The notes: generated from the sequence alone by a model not told the origin. A stretch of 64,000 nucleotides of DNA from Streptomyces sp. CB02261 (GCF_001905665.1 NZ_LIVX01000003.1:71478-135477), one strand, 5' to 3'; counted from the first letter of the stretch, positions 8,943 to 16,789 are shown. Made by a program: numbers and translations.

Positions 8943-9913
8943 GCCGCCACCTCCTTCTCCCGGCCAGCGCCGGGGGCCGTCTCGCGCGCGGTCAGGTGCA
9001 GGAAGACCTCGTCCAGCGTCGGCCGCCGCAGGGCGATGTCCTCCGCCTCGATGCCCGCCGCGTCGAGCGCCCGCACCGTCTCGGCGAGCGAGGCCATCCG
9101 GTCGGCGACCGGCACGCTGAGCCGTCGCCGGTCCGCGTCGACGGTCACCTCCGCCCGCGCGGCGGGCAGCAGCGCCGCCGCCTCGTCGAGCCGTGCCCCG
9201 TCCCGGACCACCACGTCGATCCGGTCGGCGCCGACCCGGGTCTTGAGCTCGTCGGCCGTGCCGTCCGCCACGACGCGGCCCCGGTCCACGACCGAGATGC
9301 GGTCGGCGAGCCGGTCGGCCTCCTCCAGGTACTGCGTGGTCAGCAGCACGGTGGTGCCTCCGCCGACCAGGGAGCGCACCGACTCCCACACCTCGCCGCG
9401 GCCCCGCGGGTCGAGCCCGGTCGTCGGCTCGTCGAGGAACAGCACCTCGGGGTCCGTGATCAGCGAGGCGGCCAGGTCGAGCCGCCGCCGCATACCGCCG
9501 CTGAACTGCCTGACCGGCTTGTGGCCGGTGTCGGTGAGACCGAAGCGCTCCAGGAGCTCGTCGGCCCGTGTCCCGGCGCGGCGCGCTCCCAGGTGGTGGA
9601 GCCTGCCGAACATCTCCAGGTTCTGCCGGCCGCCCAGCTCCTCGTCCAGGGCCGCGTGCTGTCCGAGCAGCCCGATCCGCCGCCGCACCTCCCGGGCCTC
9701 GGTCCGCACGTCGTGCCCCGCCACCCGCACCAGGCCCGCGTCGTGGCGCAGCAGCGTGGCCAGGATCCGTACCGTCGTGGTCTTGCCCGCGCCGTTGGGG
9801 CCGAGGAGGCCGTGGACCGTGCCGCGTCCGACCGTCAGGTCGAGGCCGGCCAGGGCGTCCTTCTCTCCGTACCGCTTGCGTGCGCCCTCCACGAGGATCG
9901 CTTCCGCCGCCAT
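8939..9913 (-). CDS. ABC transporter ATP-binding protein (DrrA-like)
   Basis: The 324-residue ATPase has Walker A GPNGAGKT at 38-45, the Q-loop at Q85, signature FSGGM at 137-141, and Walker B VLFLDEP at 157-163. The C-terminal 100 residues form the DrrA-type extension ending in the family motif [13 protein letters not shown]. It energises the adjacent six-helix permease. The ATG at 9913 is preferred over one at 9943 because GGGAGG lies eight bases upstream. A PadR-like palindrome at 9937-9952 sits just before the gene, so repression by the adjacent PadR protein is likely. Substrate is unknown. Confidence 0.95.
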   Translation of the reverse strand: MAAEAILVEGARKRYGEKDALAGLDLTVGRGTVHGLLGPNGAGKTTTVRILATLLRHDAGLVRVAGHDVRTEAREVRRRIGLLGQHAALDEELGGRQNLEMFGRLHHLGARRAGTRADELLERFGLTDTGHKPVRQFSGGMRRRLDLAASLITDPEVLFLDEPTTGLDPRGRGEVWESVRSLVGGGTTVLLTTQYLEEADRLADRISVVDRGRVVADGTADELKTRVGADRIDVVVRDGARLDEAAALLPAARAEVTVDADRRRLSVPVADRMASLAETVRALDAAGIEAEDIALRRPTLDEVFLHLTARETAPGAGREKEVAA

Positions 9914-9936
9914 GTCGTTTCCTCCCGAAATCGTCA

Positions 9937-9952
9937 TAGTCAAATTTGACCA
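9937..9952. promoter_or_regulatory. Candidate PadR operator 1
   Basis: The 16-bp site TAGTCAAATTTGACCA contains the perfect palindrome GTCAAATTTGAC (9939-9950). It lies 24 bases upstream of the DrrA-like start and is AT-rich against a GC-rich background. Two close matches occur at 9993-10008 and 10662-10677, all in the two gaps around the padR gene. Confidence 0.75.
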
Positions 9953-9992
9953 CTCACCACCGACGGAGGAAGGTATGCCCTCGCCGAGAGGT

Positions 9993-10008
9993 TAGTCAAA
10001 CTTGATTA
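9993..10008. promoter_or_regulatory. Candidate PadR operator 2
   Basis: TAGTCAAACTTGATTA differs from operator 1 at three positions and keeps the TAGTCAA left arm. It lies between the end of padR and the start of the DrrA-like gene, 41 bases from operator 1 (start to start 56 bases), so it may take part in cooperative binding. Confidence 0.65.
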
Positions 10009-10033
10009 GCCTGAGATCGGCGGCCCGGTCCGA

Positions 10034-10648
10034 TCACGTCGCAAAGGGGTTCTCCTCCCCCTCGGCGAGCACGCCCACGAAGGGCTCCCCCTCGCCCGCG
10101 AACACGTACGCGCCGCCCTCGATCCGCTCGATCAGGCCGAGCGTCCACTCCTTGCCGGCGTCGGCCGAGTGGACCCACATGTGCATGATCTCGCCGATGT
10201 GACCGAGCTGGCCGGGCCCGCCCTCCGGCGTGTAGTAATCCGTGACCGCCGCCCGCCACTCGTCGAGCGCCCGCACCCGCCGGCGCAGCAGCTCCGCCGC
10301 CTCCTCGCGGGGCAGGTCCACGATGAAGCCGATACCCGCGGACAGCACGTCCATCTTCTGGTCGTACGTGGTCAGCGCCTCGCGCAGCAGCGCGAGGTAC
10401 TCCTCCCTGCCCTGCTCCGTCAGCTCGTACTCGACGCGCGGCGGCCCGCCGACGGCGCTCGGTGCCACCTCGTGCGCGCGCAGCAGTCCCTGCTTCGCCA
10501 TCTGCTTCAACGCGTGGTAGATCGAGCCGGGCTTGGCATGGGACCACTCGTGCGCGCCCCAGTACTCCAGGTCGTTGCGCACCTGGTAGCCGTGGGCGCG
10601 GCCGTGCTGCTTCACCGCGCCCAGGACGAGAAGACGGATCGCCGACAT
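10034..10648 (-). CDS. PadR family transcriptional regulator
   Basis: The 204-residue protein has the PadR winged-helix domain at residues 1-90: MSAIRLLVLGAVKQHGRAHGYQV, KPGSIYHALKQM for the recognition helix, and the wing RVEYELTEQGREEY. The C-terminal half is a longer helical region with hydrophobic positions, as in the two-domain (AphA/PadR-s1) type used for dimerisation and ligand binding. AGGAGG is eight bases before the ATG. Three TAGTCAA-type sites flank the gene and precede the DrrAB-type operon, so it probably represses itself and the exporter until the exporter's substrate binds. PadR regulators of drug exporters (for example LmrR) work this way. Confidence 0.92.
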   Translation of the reverse strand: MSAIRLLVLGAVKQHGRAHGYQVRNDLEYWGAHEWSHAKPGSIYHALKQMAKQGLLRAHEVAPSAVGGPPRVEYELTEQGREEYLALLREALTTYDQKMDVLSAGIGFIVDLPREEAAELLRRRVRALDEWRAAVTDYYTPEGGPGQLGHIGEIMHMWVHSADAGKEWTLGLIERIEGGAYVFAGEGEPFVGVLAEGEENPFAT

Positions 10649-10661
10649 CCCACGTACCTCC

Positions 10662-10677
10662 TAGTCAATTTTGACCA
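10662..10677. promoter_or_regulatory. Candidate PadR operator 3 (autoregulatory)
   Basis: TAGTCAATTTTGACCA starts 14 bases upstream of the padR start codon, directly beyond its ribosome-binding site, and matches operator 1 except at one central base. The position fits direct autorepression. Confidence 0.72.
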
Positions 10678-10727
10678 GGGTACGCGCGGGGGCCTGCCCG
10701 ACCCCCACTCCCGCGCCGCCGCGCGGG

Positions 10728-11270
10728 TCAGCCCTGGCCCTGTTCCGCCGCGATCAGCTCGAAGGAGCCCTTGCCGTCGATGGACTCGCGGATGATGTCC
10801 GCGTGCCCGGCGTGCCGGGCGCCCTCCTGCACCAGGTGGAGCAGCATCCAGCGGACCGAGACCCGTCCGCCCTCGGGGAACCAGGGGGCCTCCGGCAGCG
10901 GGAAGGTGTCGTCCAGGCTCGGCACGGAGCGGACGAAGTCCTCGGTCTCCTTCGCCACGCCGGCCCAGAACGCGACGATCTCCGGGATCGTCTCCCCGTC
11001 CACGAGCCGGAAGCCCTCGCTCCAGGTCTCGCGGCTGCGCTGTCGCTCGTTGGGCCGCTGCTGCGCCAGCCGGAGCCAGTTGAGCTCGACCTCGGCGACG
11101 TGCTTGAGCAGACCGGAGAGGCTGAGCTCGCTGGCGCTGGGCCGGCTCGCCGCCTGCTCCTCGCTGAGTCCGAGGAGCGAGCGGCGGATCGCGGCGCGCT
11201 GGACCTCGACGAAGTTGAGGAGCGCGCCGCGCTCGTCGCCGTGGGCCTCCGCGGGAACGAGAGCCACCAT
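10728..11270 (-). CDS. DinB family protein (DUF664)
   Basis: The 180-residue protein fits the DinB/DUF664 four-helix bundle. The first helix region contains the ALLNFVEVQRAAI pattern, the second LSGLLKHVAEVELNWL with a metal-candidate His, and the last HLVQEGARHAGHADIIRE with the paired His residues typical of the family. Several actinobacterial members are thiol-dependent (mycothiol or bacillithiol) S-transferases, but that activity cannot be read here. It lies downstream of no obvious operon partner and upstream of padR on the same strand, with a gap of about 80 bases. The ATG start has a GGCGGACATC region upstream and only a weak ribosome site. Confidence 0.85.
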   Translation of the reverse strand: MVALVPAEAHGDERGALLNFVEVQRAAIRRSLLGLSEEQAASRPSASELSLSGLLKHVAEVELNWLRLAQQRPNERQRSRETWSEGFRLVDGETIPEIVAFWAGVAKETEDFVRSVPSLDDTFPLPEAPWFPEGGRVSVRWMLLHLVQEGARHAGHADIIRESIDGKGSFELIAAEQGQG

Positions 11271-11411
11271 GATGTCCGCCTTCCGTAGCGTGAACCGTGC
11301 GTCACGTGAGCCGTGCCTCGCACGTCCTTCTCGACACCGACCACGTTACGGAGCCTTGCGGACAACTACTGTCCTCAAGTGGCGCGGGGACCCGAAGAGG
11401 CCCCAAGAGGC

Positions 11412-12869
11412 TCAGAAGGGGAACCGGCTCCGGCCGTGCTGGATGGAGATCCACTTCTGGGTGGTGAAGCTCTCCACCATGGCCTCGCCGTTGAGCCGGC
11501 CGACGCCCGAGTGCTTCTCGCCGCCGAAGGGCACGATCGGCTCGTCGTGCACGGTGCCGTCGTTGATGTGGATCATGCCGGTGTGGATGCGCTTGGCGAT
11601 CCGCACACCCCGCTCGACGTCCCCGGTGTGGACGGCGCCACTGAGTCCGTACGGGGTGTCGTTGGCGATCCGTACGGCCTCCTCCTCGCCGTCGAACGGG
11701 ACGATCAGGGCGACCGGACCGAAGATCTCCTGGCCGAGGACCGGGGCGTCCGGGGCGAAGCCGGTGAGGACCGAGGGGGAGACGAGGTTGCCGTCCACCG
11801 TGCCGTGCAGGAGCGCCGTCGCGCCGGCCGCCACCGTCTGGTCGACGAGCGAGGACACGGCCGCCGCCTGCCGCGCGTTGATGAGCGGGCCGATGTGGGT
11901 GGCGGGGTCGGCCGGGTCGCCGACCCGCAGGGTCTTCACCTTCGCCACGAACTTCTCGGTGAACTCCTCCTCCAGCGCGCGGTCCACCAGGATGCGGTTG
12001 GCCGCCATGCAGACCTGGCCCTGGTGCACGAAGCGGCTGAAGACGGCCGCGTCCACGGCGTAGTCGACGTCGGCGTCGTCGAGGACGATCAGGGCGCTGT
12101 TGCCGCCGAGTTCGAGGATGGCGTGCTTGAAGTTCTGCGCGCAGACCGTGGCGACGTGGCGGCCGACCTTGTCGGAGCCGGTGAAGGAGATGACCTTGGG
12201 GACGGGGTGGGTCAGGAGCGCGTCGCCGATCTCGGCGATGTCGGTGACGACGACGTTCAGCAGGCCTGCGGGCAGGCCGGCCTCCTCCAGGACCTTGGCG
12301 ACGAGGGTGCCGCCGCAGATCGGGGTGTTCTGGTGCGGCTTGAGGACGACCGCGTTGCCGAGCGCGAGCGCCGGCGCGACCGACTTGATCGAGAGGAGGA
12401 AGGGGAAGTTGAAGGGTGAGATGACACCGACGACGCCGACCGGGACGCGGTAGACGCGGTTCTCCTTCCCGTCGACCGGGGACGGCAGGATGCGGCCCTC
12501 GGGACGCAGGGCCAGCTGCACCGCCTCGCGCAGGAACTCCTTCGCGAGGTGCAGCTCGAAGGCCGCCTTGAGGCGGGTGCCGCCGAGCTCCGCGACGATC
12601 GTCTCGGCGATCTCCTCCTCGCGGTCCTCGACGATCCGCAGGGCGCGCTCGAACACGAGCCGGCGCGTGTACGGGTTGGTCTCCGCCCACGCGGCCTGGG
12701 CGCGCTCGGCGGCCCGGTAGGCGAGGTCGACCTCACCGGCGGTGGCGATGGTGATCGACGCGAGCTTCTCCCCCGTGTAGGGGTTGAAGTCGATGATGTC
12801 CCACGACCCGCTGCCCGGCTTCCACTCGCCGTCGATGTACTGGTGGGCCAGGTCGGTGAAGTGCGACAT
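11412..12869 (-). CDS. Aldehyde dehydrogenase (benzaldehyde/vanillin dehydrogenase-like)
   Basis: The 485-residue NAD(P)-dependent enzyme oxidises aldehydes to acids. Catalytic Cys287 is in GQVCMA and the general-base Glu253 is in LELGGN. The cofactor-binding segment ISPFNFPF and the FTGSDKVGR turn are present. The motif HQGQVCMAANR and the ending IHINDGTVHDEPIVPFGG place it with the aromatic aldehyde group (vanillin or benzaldehyde dehydrogenases) rather than betaine or methylmalonate types; this subfamily call is from motif memory. It stands alone, divergent from nothing: the HTH gene upstream is on the same strand. A repeat-rich region at 12916-12959 may regulate it. Confidence 0.93.
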   Translation of the reverse strand: MSHFTDLAHQYIDGEWKPGSGSWDIIDFNPYTGEKLASITIATAGEVDLAYRAAERAQAAWAETNPYTRRLVFERALRIVEDREEEIAETIVAELGGTRLKAAFELHLAKEFLREAVQLALRPEGRILPSPVDGKENRVYRVPVGVVGVISPFNFPFLLSIKSVAPALALGNAVVLKPHQNTPICGGTLVAKVLEEAGLPAGLLNVVVTDIAEIGDALLTHPVPKVISFTGSDKVGRHVATVCAQNFKHAILELGGNSALIVLDDADVDYAVDAAVFSRFVHQGQVCMAANRILVDRALEEEFTEKFVAKVKTLRVGDPADPATHIGPLINARQAAAVSSLVDQTVAAGATALLHGTVDGNLVSPSVLTGFAPDAPVLGQEIFGPVALIVPFDGEEEAVRIANDTPYGLSGAVHTGDVERGVRIAKRIHTGMIHINDGTVHDEPIVPFGGEKHSGVGRLNGEAMVESFTTQKWISIQHGRSRFPF

Positions 12870-12915
12870 GAATCGAGACCCCTCTCCCCGCTCTACCTCT
12901 GCACGAACGACAGAA

Positions 12916-12959
12916 GTGACGTCGGCACTGATGTCACGTCATCGTACTGATGTGTCACG
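12916..12959. promoter_or_regulatory. Inverted and direct repeats upstream of the aldehyde dehydrogenase
   Basis: TGACGT at 12917-12922 and ACGTCA at 12936-12941 form an inverted repeat, and ACTGATGTCACG (12927-12938) is echoed at 12946-12959 with a two-base insertion. The block lies about 50 bases upstream of the dehydrogenase start and touches the stop of the HTH gene. It looks like an operator, but no regulator can be assigned. Confidence 0.45.
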
Positions 12960-13827
12960 AGAGTTGAAGGAGTCCTCGGAGAAGATCACGGCTTTCGGCC
13001 GGATCGGGGCCGTCCTCCTGGAGTCGCTCCATCACGCGCCGGTACTGGGCGACCTCCTCGGGCTTGTCGAGGTAGAGGGCGCTGGTGAGCTGCTCCAGGT
13101 AGACGATGTCGGAGAGGTCGGACTCGGGGAAGCGCAGCATCGTGAAGGCGCCGCTCTCGCCGGCGTGGCCGCCGAAGCTGAAGGGCATGATCTGGAGCGT
13201 GACGCCCGGGTGCTCGGAGATCTCGATGAGGTGCCTCAACTGGCCCCGCATGACCGCCCGGTCGCCGTAGGGGCGGCGCAGCGCGGCCTCGTCGAGGACC
13301 GCGTGGAACTGGGGGGCGCTCTCGGACACGAGGACCTTCTGCCGTTCGAGGCGCAGGGCGACCCGGCGGTCGATCTCGGCGCTCGGGGCGTCCGGCATGC
13401 CGCGGGTGACGACGGCCTGGGCGTACGCCTCGGTCTGCAACAGGCCGTGGACGAACTGCACTTCGTAGACGCGGATGTGGGAGGCGGCGCCCTCCAGACC
13501 GACGTACGTCTGGAACCAGCCCGGCAGGACGTCGCCGAAACTGTGCCACCAGCCGGCGACGTTGGCCTCGCGGGCGAGCCCGAGGAGCGAACCGCGCTCG
13601 GCCTCGTCACCGACCCCGTACAGCGTGAGCAGATCCTCGACGTCCCTGGCCTTGAAGCTCACCCGTCCCAACTCCATGCGACTGATCTTGGATTCGGACG
13701 CGCGGATCGAATAGCCGGCCGCCTCGCGGGTGATCCCACGCGACTCACGCAACCGCCTCAGCTGGGAACCCAGCAGGATGCGCCGCACCACACTCCCGCT
13801 CGTTCCGCCCGATTCGCCTGCGGTCAC
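12955..13827 (-). CDS. XRE-type HTH regulator with DUF5753 (WhiJ-like)
   Basis: The 290-residue protein has an N-terminal XRE helix-turn-helix (about residues 17-75: LGSQLRRLRESRGITREAAG, then ASESKISRMELGR) and a C-terminal DUF5753 domain covering roughly 100-280 (WFQTYVGLEGAA, VHGLLQTEAYA, HVLDEAALRRP-like, VTLQIMPF). Streptomyces carry many such genes, usually beside a small DUF397 protein and an anti-sigma-like ATPase, as in the whiJ and abaA loci that affect development and antibiotic production. Here both partners follow within 2.1 kb. The GTG at 13827 is chosen for the GGGGAGG site about ten bases upstream; a longer form to 13905 has no ribosome site. Confidence 0.93.
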   Translation of the reverse strand: MTAGESGGTSGSVVRRILLGSQLRRLRESRGITREAAGYSIRASESKISRMELGRVSFKARDVEDLLTLYGVGDEAERGSLLGLAREANVAGWWHSFGDVLPGWFQTYVGLEGAASHIRVYEVQFVHGLLQTEAYAQAVVTRGMPDAPSAEIDRRVALRLERQKVLVSESAPQFHAVLDEAALRRPYGDRAVMRGQLRHLIEISEHPGVTLQIMPFSFGGHAGESGAFTMLRFPESDLSDIVYLEQLTSALYLDKPEEVAQYRRVMERLQEDGPDPAESRDLLRGLLQLS

Positions 13828-14156
13828 GGCTCCCAGCCTCCCCTTTACGGTGTCGAGCCCCCGTCGAGCCCCGGATTCTGCCACCAAACGCTTCAGCGCG
13901 TACACATTCGATTACGGAAAGGCGGCGAGATCCGGGCAGTCGGCGGCACAGCGCACGTACTTCGCGGAAAGTTCCCCTCAACGAGTGCACGACTTATCCG
14001 CAGATTCGGCACGGGAACGGACAGGTCCGGCGCGTGCACGTGCATCTGCCCTTGCATCCAGTGGGCGCATTCGGAACCATGGTGCCCGCGCAGCCGCGTA
14101 CTCGTTCGTGTTGTCGTGTTGTCGCACCACAGTCGCGATTCCCGGGAGTGCCTCGC
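13828..14156. other. Divergent control region between HTH and ATPase genes
   Basis: This 329-base gap has no convincing gene. It is relatively AT-rich around 13900-13925 and 13985-14010, where promoters of the leftward HTH gene and rightward ATPase gene would lie. It contains the palindrome TGCACGTGCA at 14035-14044, which recurs upstream of the DUF397 gene at 15101-15110. Confidence 0.6.
14035..14044. promoter_or_regulatory. TGCACGTGCA palindrome, copy 1
   Basis: A perfect 10-bp palindrome located about 110 bases upstream of the ATPase start and 210 bases upstream of the HTH start. The same 10-mer occurs upstream of the DUF397 gene. It is a candidate binding site for the DUF5753 regulator. 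Confidence 0.5.
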
Positions 14157-14654
14157 ATGGGGACCAATGGATCGACCGTGCTCGAGCCGTTACGGCAGGG
14201 CCTTCCGCCGATCGATCCCGGCGCCGTCTCCACCTCCGCCTCCTGCGCCCTCCCCGCACGGTACGAAGCCGTGCGCGGGGCCCGGAAGTTCACCAGCGCG
14301 ACACTGGACCGCTGGGAACTGAGCGAACGTTTCGACGACGTGGCCCTCGTCGTCTCCGAGCTCGTCACCAACGCGCTCCGGCACGCGGTACCCGCCGACG
14401 CACCCCAGGAAGAAGGCCAGAACCCACCGGTTCGACTGCACCTGATGCGCTGGTCCTCGCGCCTCGTGTGCGCCGTGCGCGACCCGAGCCAGGAGAGCCC
14501 GGAGGCGCGCGGCGGCGAGGAGGACTTCGCCGCCGAGTCGGGCCGCGGACTGTTCCTGGTCGACTCGTTCAGCGACAGCTGGGGATGGCATCCGCTCGCC
14601 GGCACGCTGCGGGGCAAGGTGGTGTGGGCGCTGTTCCAGGTCGGGCCGGAGTAG
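14157..14654 (+). CDS. Anti-sigma-factor-like ATP-binding protein (HATPase_c_2)
   Basis: The 165-residue soluble protein has a GHKL ATPase fold as in RsbW-type serine kinases: N-box SELVTNALRHA with E68 and N72, a DPS turn where the G1 box normally lies, and the G2 region GRGLFLVDSFSDSWGW. The final LRGKVVWALF strand is usual for the Streptomyces group. It has an N-terminal tail of about 30 residues. ATG at 14157 is preceded by GGGAGTG. Members of this group next to XRE/DUF5753 and DUF397 genes (AbaA type) influence antibiotic production, but their sigma targets are mostly unknown. It is divergent from the HTH gene and converges on DUF397. Confidence 0.9.
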   Translation: MGTNGSTVLEPLRQGLPPIDPGAVSTSASCALPARYEAVRGARKFTSATLDRWELSERFDDVALVVSELVTNALRHAVPADAPQEEGQNPPVRLHLMRWSSRLVCAVRDPSQESPEARGGEEDFAAESGRGLFLVDSFSDSWGWHPLAGTLRGKVVWALFQVGPE

Positions 14655-14720
14655 CCGCGGGACGAGCGACACCGCGGCACAGGCGACAGGTGCAGGACAG
14701 GTACAGGTACAGGTACGGAA

Positions 14721-14752
14721 GAAGGGCCCTGGCGTACGACGCCGGGCCCTTC
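14721..14752. terminator. Bidirectional terminator between ATPase and DUF397 genes
   Basis: GAAGGGCCC and GGCGT on the left pair with ACGCC and GGGCCCTTC on the right around the loop ACG, with one bulged T at 14730. It lies between two converging genes and can serve both. Three CAGGTA-type repeats precede it. Confidence 0.75.
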
Positions 14753-14777
14753 GCTCGTGCGGGTCCGCCGATGGACC

Positions 14778-15020
14778 TCACACCAGGTGGTCGAACTCCC
14801 CGTCCTTCACGCCCAGCAGGAGCGCCTCGATCTCGGCGGGCGTGTAGACGAGGGCGGGACCCTCGGGGTGGCGCGAGTTGCGTACGGCAACGTTTCCCCC
14901 CGGCAGTTTGGCGAACTCCACACAGGATCCCTGGGAGTTGCTGTGCCGGCTCTTCTGCCACACGACGCCTCGCAGCTCCGTGGCCGCCATGCCGTTGTAC
15001 GCGCGATGCGCATGATGCAT
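14778..15020 (-). CDS. DUF397 domain protein
   Basis: The 80-residue protein is a DUF397 member: VVWQKSRHSNSQGSCVEFAKL, then VAVRNSRHPEGPALVYTPAEIEALL and a short acidic end. It carries one Cys. Such proteins (BldB-like neighbourhood, WhiJ partners) occur in many copies in Streptomyces next to XRE/DUF5753 regulators and are thought to modulate or be toxic without them. Here the matching regulator is 1.7 kb away with the ATPase between. GGGGAG is about seven bases before the ATG; a second in-frame ATG ten codons later (MAATELRG) is also possible. The upstream region holds a copy of the TGCACGTGCA palindrome. Confidence 0.88.
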   Translation of the reverse strand: MHHAHRAYNGMAATELRGVVWQKSRHSNSQGSCVEFAKLPGGNVAVRNSRHPEGPALVYTPAEIEALLLGVKDGEFDHLV

Positions 15021-15100
15021 TGGTAGCTCCCCGAGTTGCTTGTTGCAGGTGTCAACTTCCTCGGATCATAGCTGTGTTCATATGCCGCTGCATGAGCATA

Positions 15101-15137
15101 TGCACGTGCACGGGGGGTCGCGTAGCGACTACGCGAC
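15101..15137. promoter_or_regulatory. TGCACGTGCA palindrome copy 2 and adjacent hairpin
   Basis: The palindrome TGCACGTGCA is at 15101-15110, 81 bases upstream of the DUF397 start, preceded by GAGCATA. A perfect 9-bp hairpin (GTCGCGTAG, 15117-15125, with CTACGCGAC, 15129-15137) follows. The hairpin could instead be part of the terminator of the leftward rpmG transcript, which ends at 15257. Confidence 0.5.
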
Positions 15138-15256
15138 TCAGTGTGTCACCAGCGAGTATGCCGGAATCGGCGGCCACCCCACGGCCCCGTCCGACCCTCG
15201 GTCGGGCGGGGCCGGACGCCGGACGAAGCGGGGGCGCGGGCTCCGCTCCGACCCGC

Positions 15257-15421
15257 TCAGCGCTCCTCTCGGAAGTCGACGTGCCGACGGGCGATCGGGT
15301 CGAACTTGCGCAGGGTGAGGCGGTCGGGATCGTTGCGGCGGTTCTTGCGGGTGACGTAGGTGAATCCGGTACCGGCGGTGGACCGGAGCTTGATGACGGG
15401 GCGGAGTTCGTTGCGTGCCAT
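15257..15421 (-). CDS. rpmG: Ribosomal protein L33, zinc-independent form
   Basis: The 54-residue protein begins [19 protein letters not shown] and continues with the L33 core [22 protein letters not shown], ending HVDFREER. It lacks the CxxC pairs that bind zinc in the housekeeping form. Such C-minus paralogues replace the zinc-containing proteins in ribosomes when zinc is scarce, which frees zinc. It is divergent from the rpmB-rpsN pair across a Zur-like box, so both sides are likely repressed by Zur with zinc present. The length is the standard one. Confidence 0.96.
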   Translation of the reverse strand: MARNELRPVIKLRSTAGTGFTYVTRKNRRNDPDRLTLRKFDPIARRHVDFREER

Positions 15422-15436
15422 GGTGTGTAGAGTAAA

Positions 15437-15457
15437 TGAAAATGGTTCCCATTTCCA
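15437..15457. promoter_or_regulatory. Zur box
   Basis: A near-perfect inverted repeat, TGAAAATG on the left and CATTTCCA on the right, lies midway between rpmG (start 15421) and rpmB (start 15485). It matches the actinobacterial Zur consensus (TGAAAATGATTTTCATTTTCA-like) in its half-sites and spacing. It probably controls both transcripts. Confidence 0.85.
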
Positions 15458-15484
15458 ATGTCTCGACGGAGAGGTAGGTCACCC

Positions 15485-15721
15485 ATGTCCGCCCACTGCC
15501 AGCTGACCGGAGCGCGCCCCGGCTTCGGCAACCGGATCTCGCACTCCCACCGGCGCACCTCACGCCGCTTCGACCCCAACATCCAGCAGAAGCGCTACTG
15601 GCTGCCCGGCGAGGGCCGGTACGTCCGGCTCACCCTGAGCGCCCGTGCGATCAGGACCGTCGACACGATCGGCGTCGAGGCCGCCGTGGCCCGCATCCGG
15701 GCGCGCGGGGTGAAGGTCTGA
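15485..15721 (+). CDS. rpmB: Ribosomal protein L28, zinc-independent form
   Basis: The 78-residue protein has the L28 pattern: [34 protein letters not shown] with the usual basic loop, [22 protein letters not shown] and a C-terminal helix. It has one Cys but not the four-Cys zinc site of the C-plus form. GGAGAGG is about ten bases upstream of the ATG. Its stop shares a base with the rpsN start (TGATG), so the two are co-translated. Confidence 0.95.
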   Translation: MSAHCQLTGARPGFGNRISHSHRRTSRRFDPNIQQKRYWLPGEGRYVRLTLSARAIRTVDTIGVEAAVARIRARGVKV

Positions 15722-16026
15722 TGGCCAAGCGCAGCAAGATCGCCCGGAACGAGCACCGGAAGACGGTCGTGGCGCGGTACGCGGAGCGGCGGGCCGAACT
15801 GAAGGAGATCATCCGCCGTCCCGGCACCCCCGCCGCCGAGCGTGAGGCCGCGGTACGGGAGCTGAGCCGCCAGCCCCGGGACGCCAGCGCGACCCGTGTC
15901 CGCAACCGGGACGCCGTGGACGGCCGGCCCCGCGGCCACCTGCGGAAGTTCGGCCTGTCCAGGGTCCGGGTCAGGGGGCAGGCGCACGCGGGACACCTGC
16001 CGGGGGTGCGGAAGGCCTCGTGGTGA
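15721..16026 (+). CDS. rpsN: Ribosomal protein S14, zinc-independent form
   Basis: The 101-residue product is the long, cysteine-free S14: [28 protein letters not shown], then [25 protein letters not shown] and the end GVRKASW. The short zinc-type S14 has about 61 residues and CxxC motifs, so this is the replacement form for zinc limitation. It is second in an operon with rpmB and probably under Zur. In many streptomycetes rpmE2 and an rpsR paralogue are also in this cluster; neither is seen here. Confidence 0.96.
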   Translation: MAKRSKIARNEHRKTVVARYAERRAELKEIIRRPGTPAAEREAAVRELSRQPRDASATRVRNRDAVDGRPRGHLRKFGLSRVRVRGQAHAGHLPGVRKASW

Positions 16027-16036
16027 GGGGCCCGGG

Positions 16037-16789
16037 TCAGTAGCGGATCGCGGGCAGCTCGGAGAGGAGCGCGCCCGCGCGGTCGTACAGCGCGATGCCG
16101 GCTTCCTGATCCCCCGGCCCGGTGTACGCGTACCAGACCCCCCAGCCCGGTCGGCCCGGCAGTTCGAGCAGGGTGGCGAGGGTCGTCCGCCCGCCCGGGC
16201 CCGTCAGCTCGACGCGTCCCGCCGCACGGGTGCCGTAGTAGAGGCCCGAGTGGAAGATCCTCGTCGCGTCGCCCCCGCTCTGGTGACTCACGCCCGGCTC
16301 CGCCGTGTCGATGTTGCCGTCGGTGACGCTGCGGGCGTTCTCGTAACCGTCCGGGCCCGACCAGTGCTTCCCCTCCTCCGTCAGCCAGATCGTCCAGCCC
16401 TTCCCGGCGTCCACCCGCTCGCCGGACGCCACCACCCGGACCGGCTTGGGAGCCGGCGGCGGGGCCGGGACCCGGGTCGGCGGTGCGGGGCGCGACGCCG
16501 TCGGGAGGGCGCTCGTGGGGGTGGCGGCGGGGCCCGTGACCAGCGGGGACGGACGTACGGGGGTCAGGGTCACGACCGCCGCGACGGCCGCCGCGACCGC
16601 GAGCACCGTGAGCGCCGAGAGGGCGGCCGTACGGCGCCGCCGGCGCGTCCGCCCGGCCCGCCGCACGGCGGCCAGGGGCACCGGGCCCGGGGTGACGTCG
16701 AGCGCGGCCCGGGTGAACGCGGCGCGCACGTCGGCGTCGTCGGGGACGGGTCCTGGACCGGGGGATGCCGGCGGGCTTGCGGGGGTCAT
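16037..16789 (-). CDS. Membrane protein coupled to a sigma factor, with shared extracytoplasmic domain
   Basis: The 250-residue protein has a cytoplasmic N-terminus of about 50 residues (with ADVRAAFTRAALDV and a basic RTRRRRRT stop), one transmembrane helix at 54-75, a Pro/Thr/Ala linker (about 76-118) and a C-terminal domain at about 122-250. That domain contains GERVDAGKG, WLTEEGKHW, GPDGYEN, GVSHQSGGDAT, HSGLYYGTR and GWGVWYAYTGP. It is clearly homologous to the secreted protein encoded at 17553-18167. Its start overlaps the sigma gene's stop by four bases, so it is co-translated with the sigma factor, as anti-sigma factors are. An anti-sigma role is inferred from topology and position; the cytoplasmic part has no zinc HxxxCxxC motif. 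Confidence 0.8.
   Translation of the reverse strand: MTPASPPASPGPGPVPDDADVRAAFTRAALDVTPGPVPLAAVRRAGRTRRRRRTAALSALTVLAVAAAVAAVVTLTPVRPSPLVTGPAATPTSALPTASRPAPPTRVPAPPPAPKPVRVVASGERVDAGKGWTIWLTEEGKHWSGPDGYENARSVTDGNIDTAEPGVSHQSGGDATRIFHSGLYYGTRAAGRVELTGPGGRTTLATLLELPGRPGWGVWYAYTGPGDQEAGIALYDRAGALLSELPAIRY

Noticed and set aside
6882..9995. 1037-codon plus-strand open frame antisense to the lipoprotein and ABC genes
   Set aside because: The minus-strand genes have clear lipobox, Walker and ABC motifs; the plus frame is Pro/Arg/Ser-rich with no domain.
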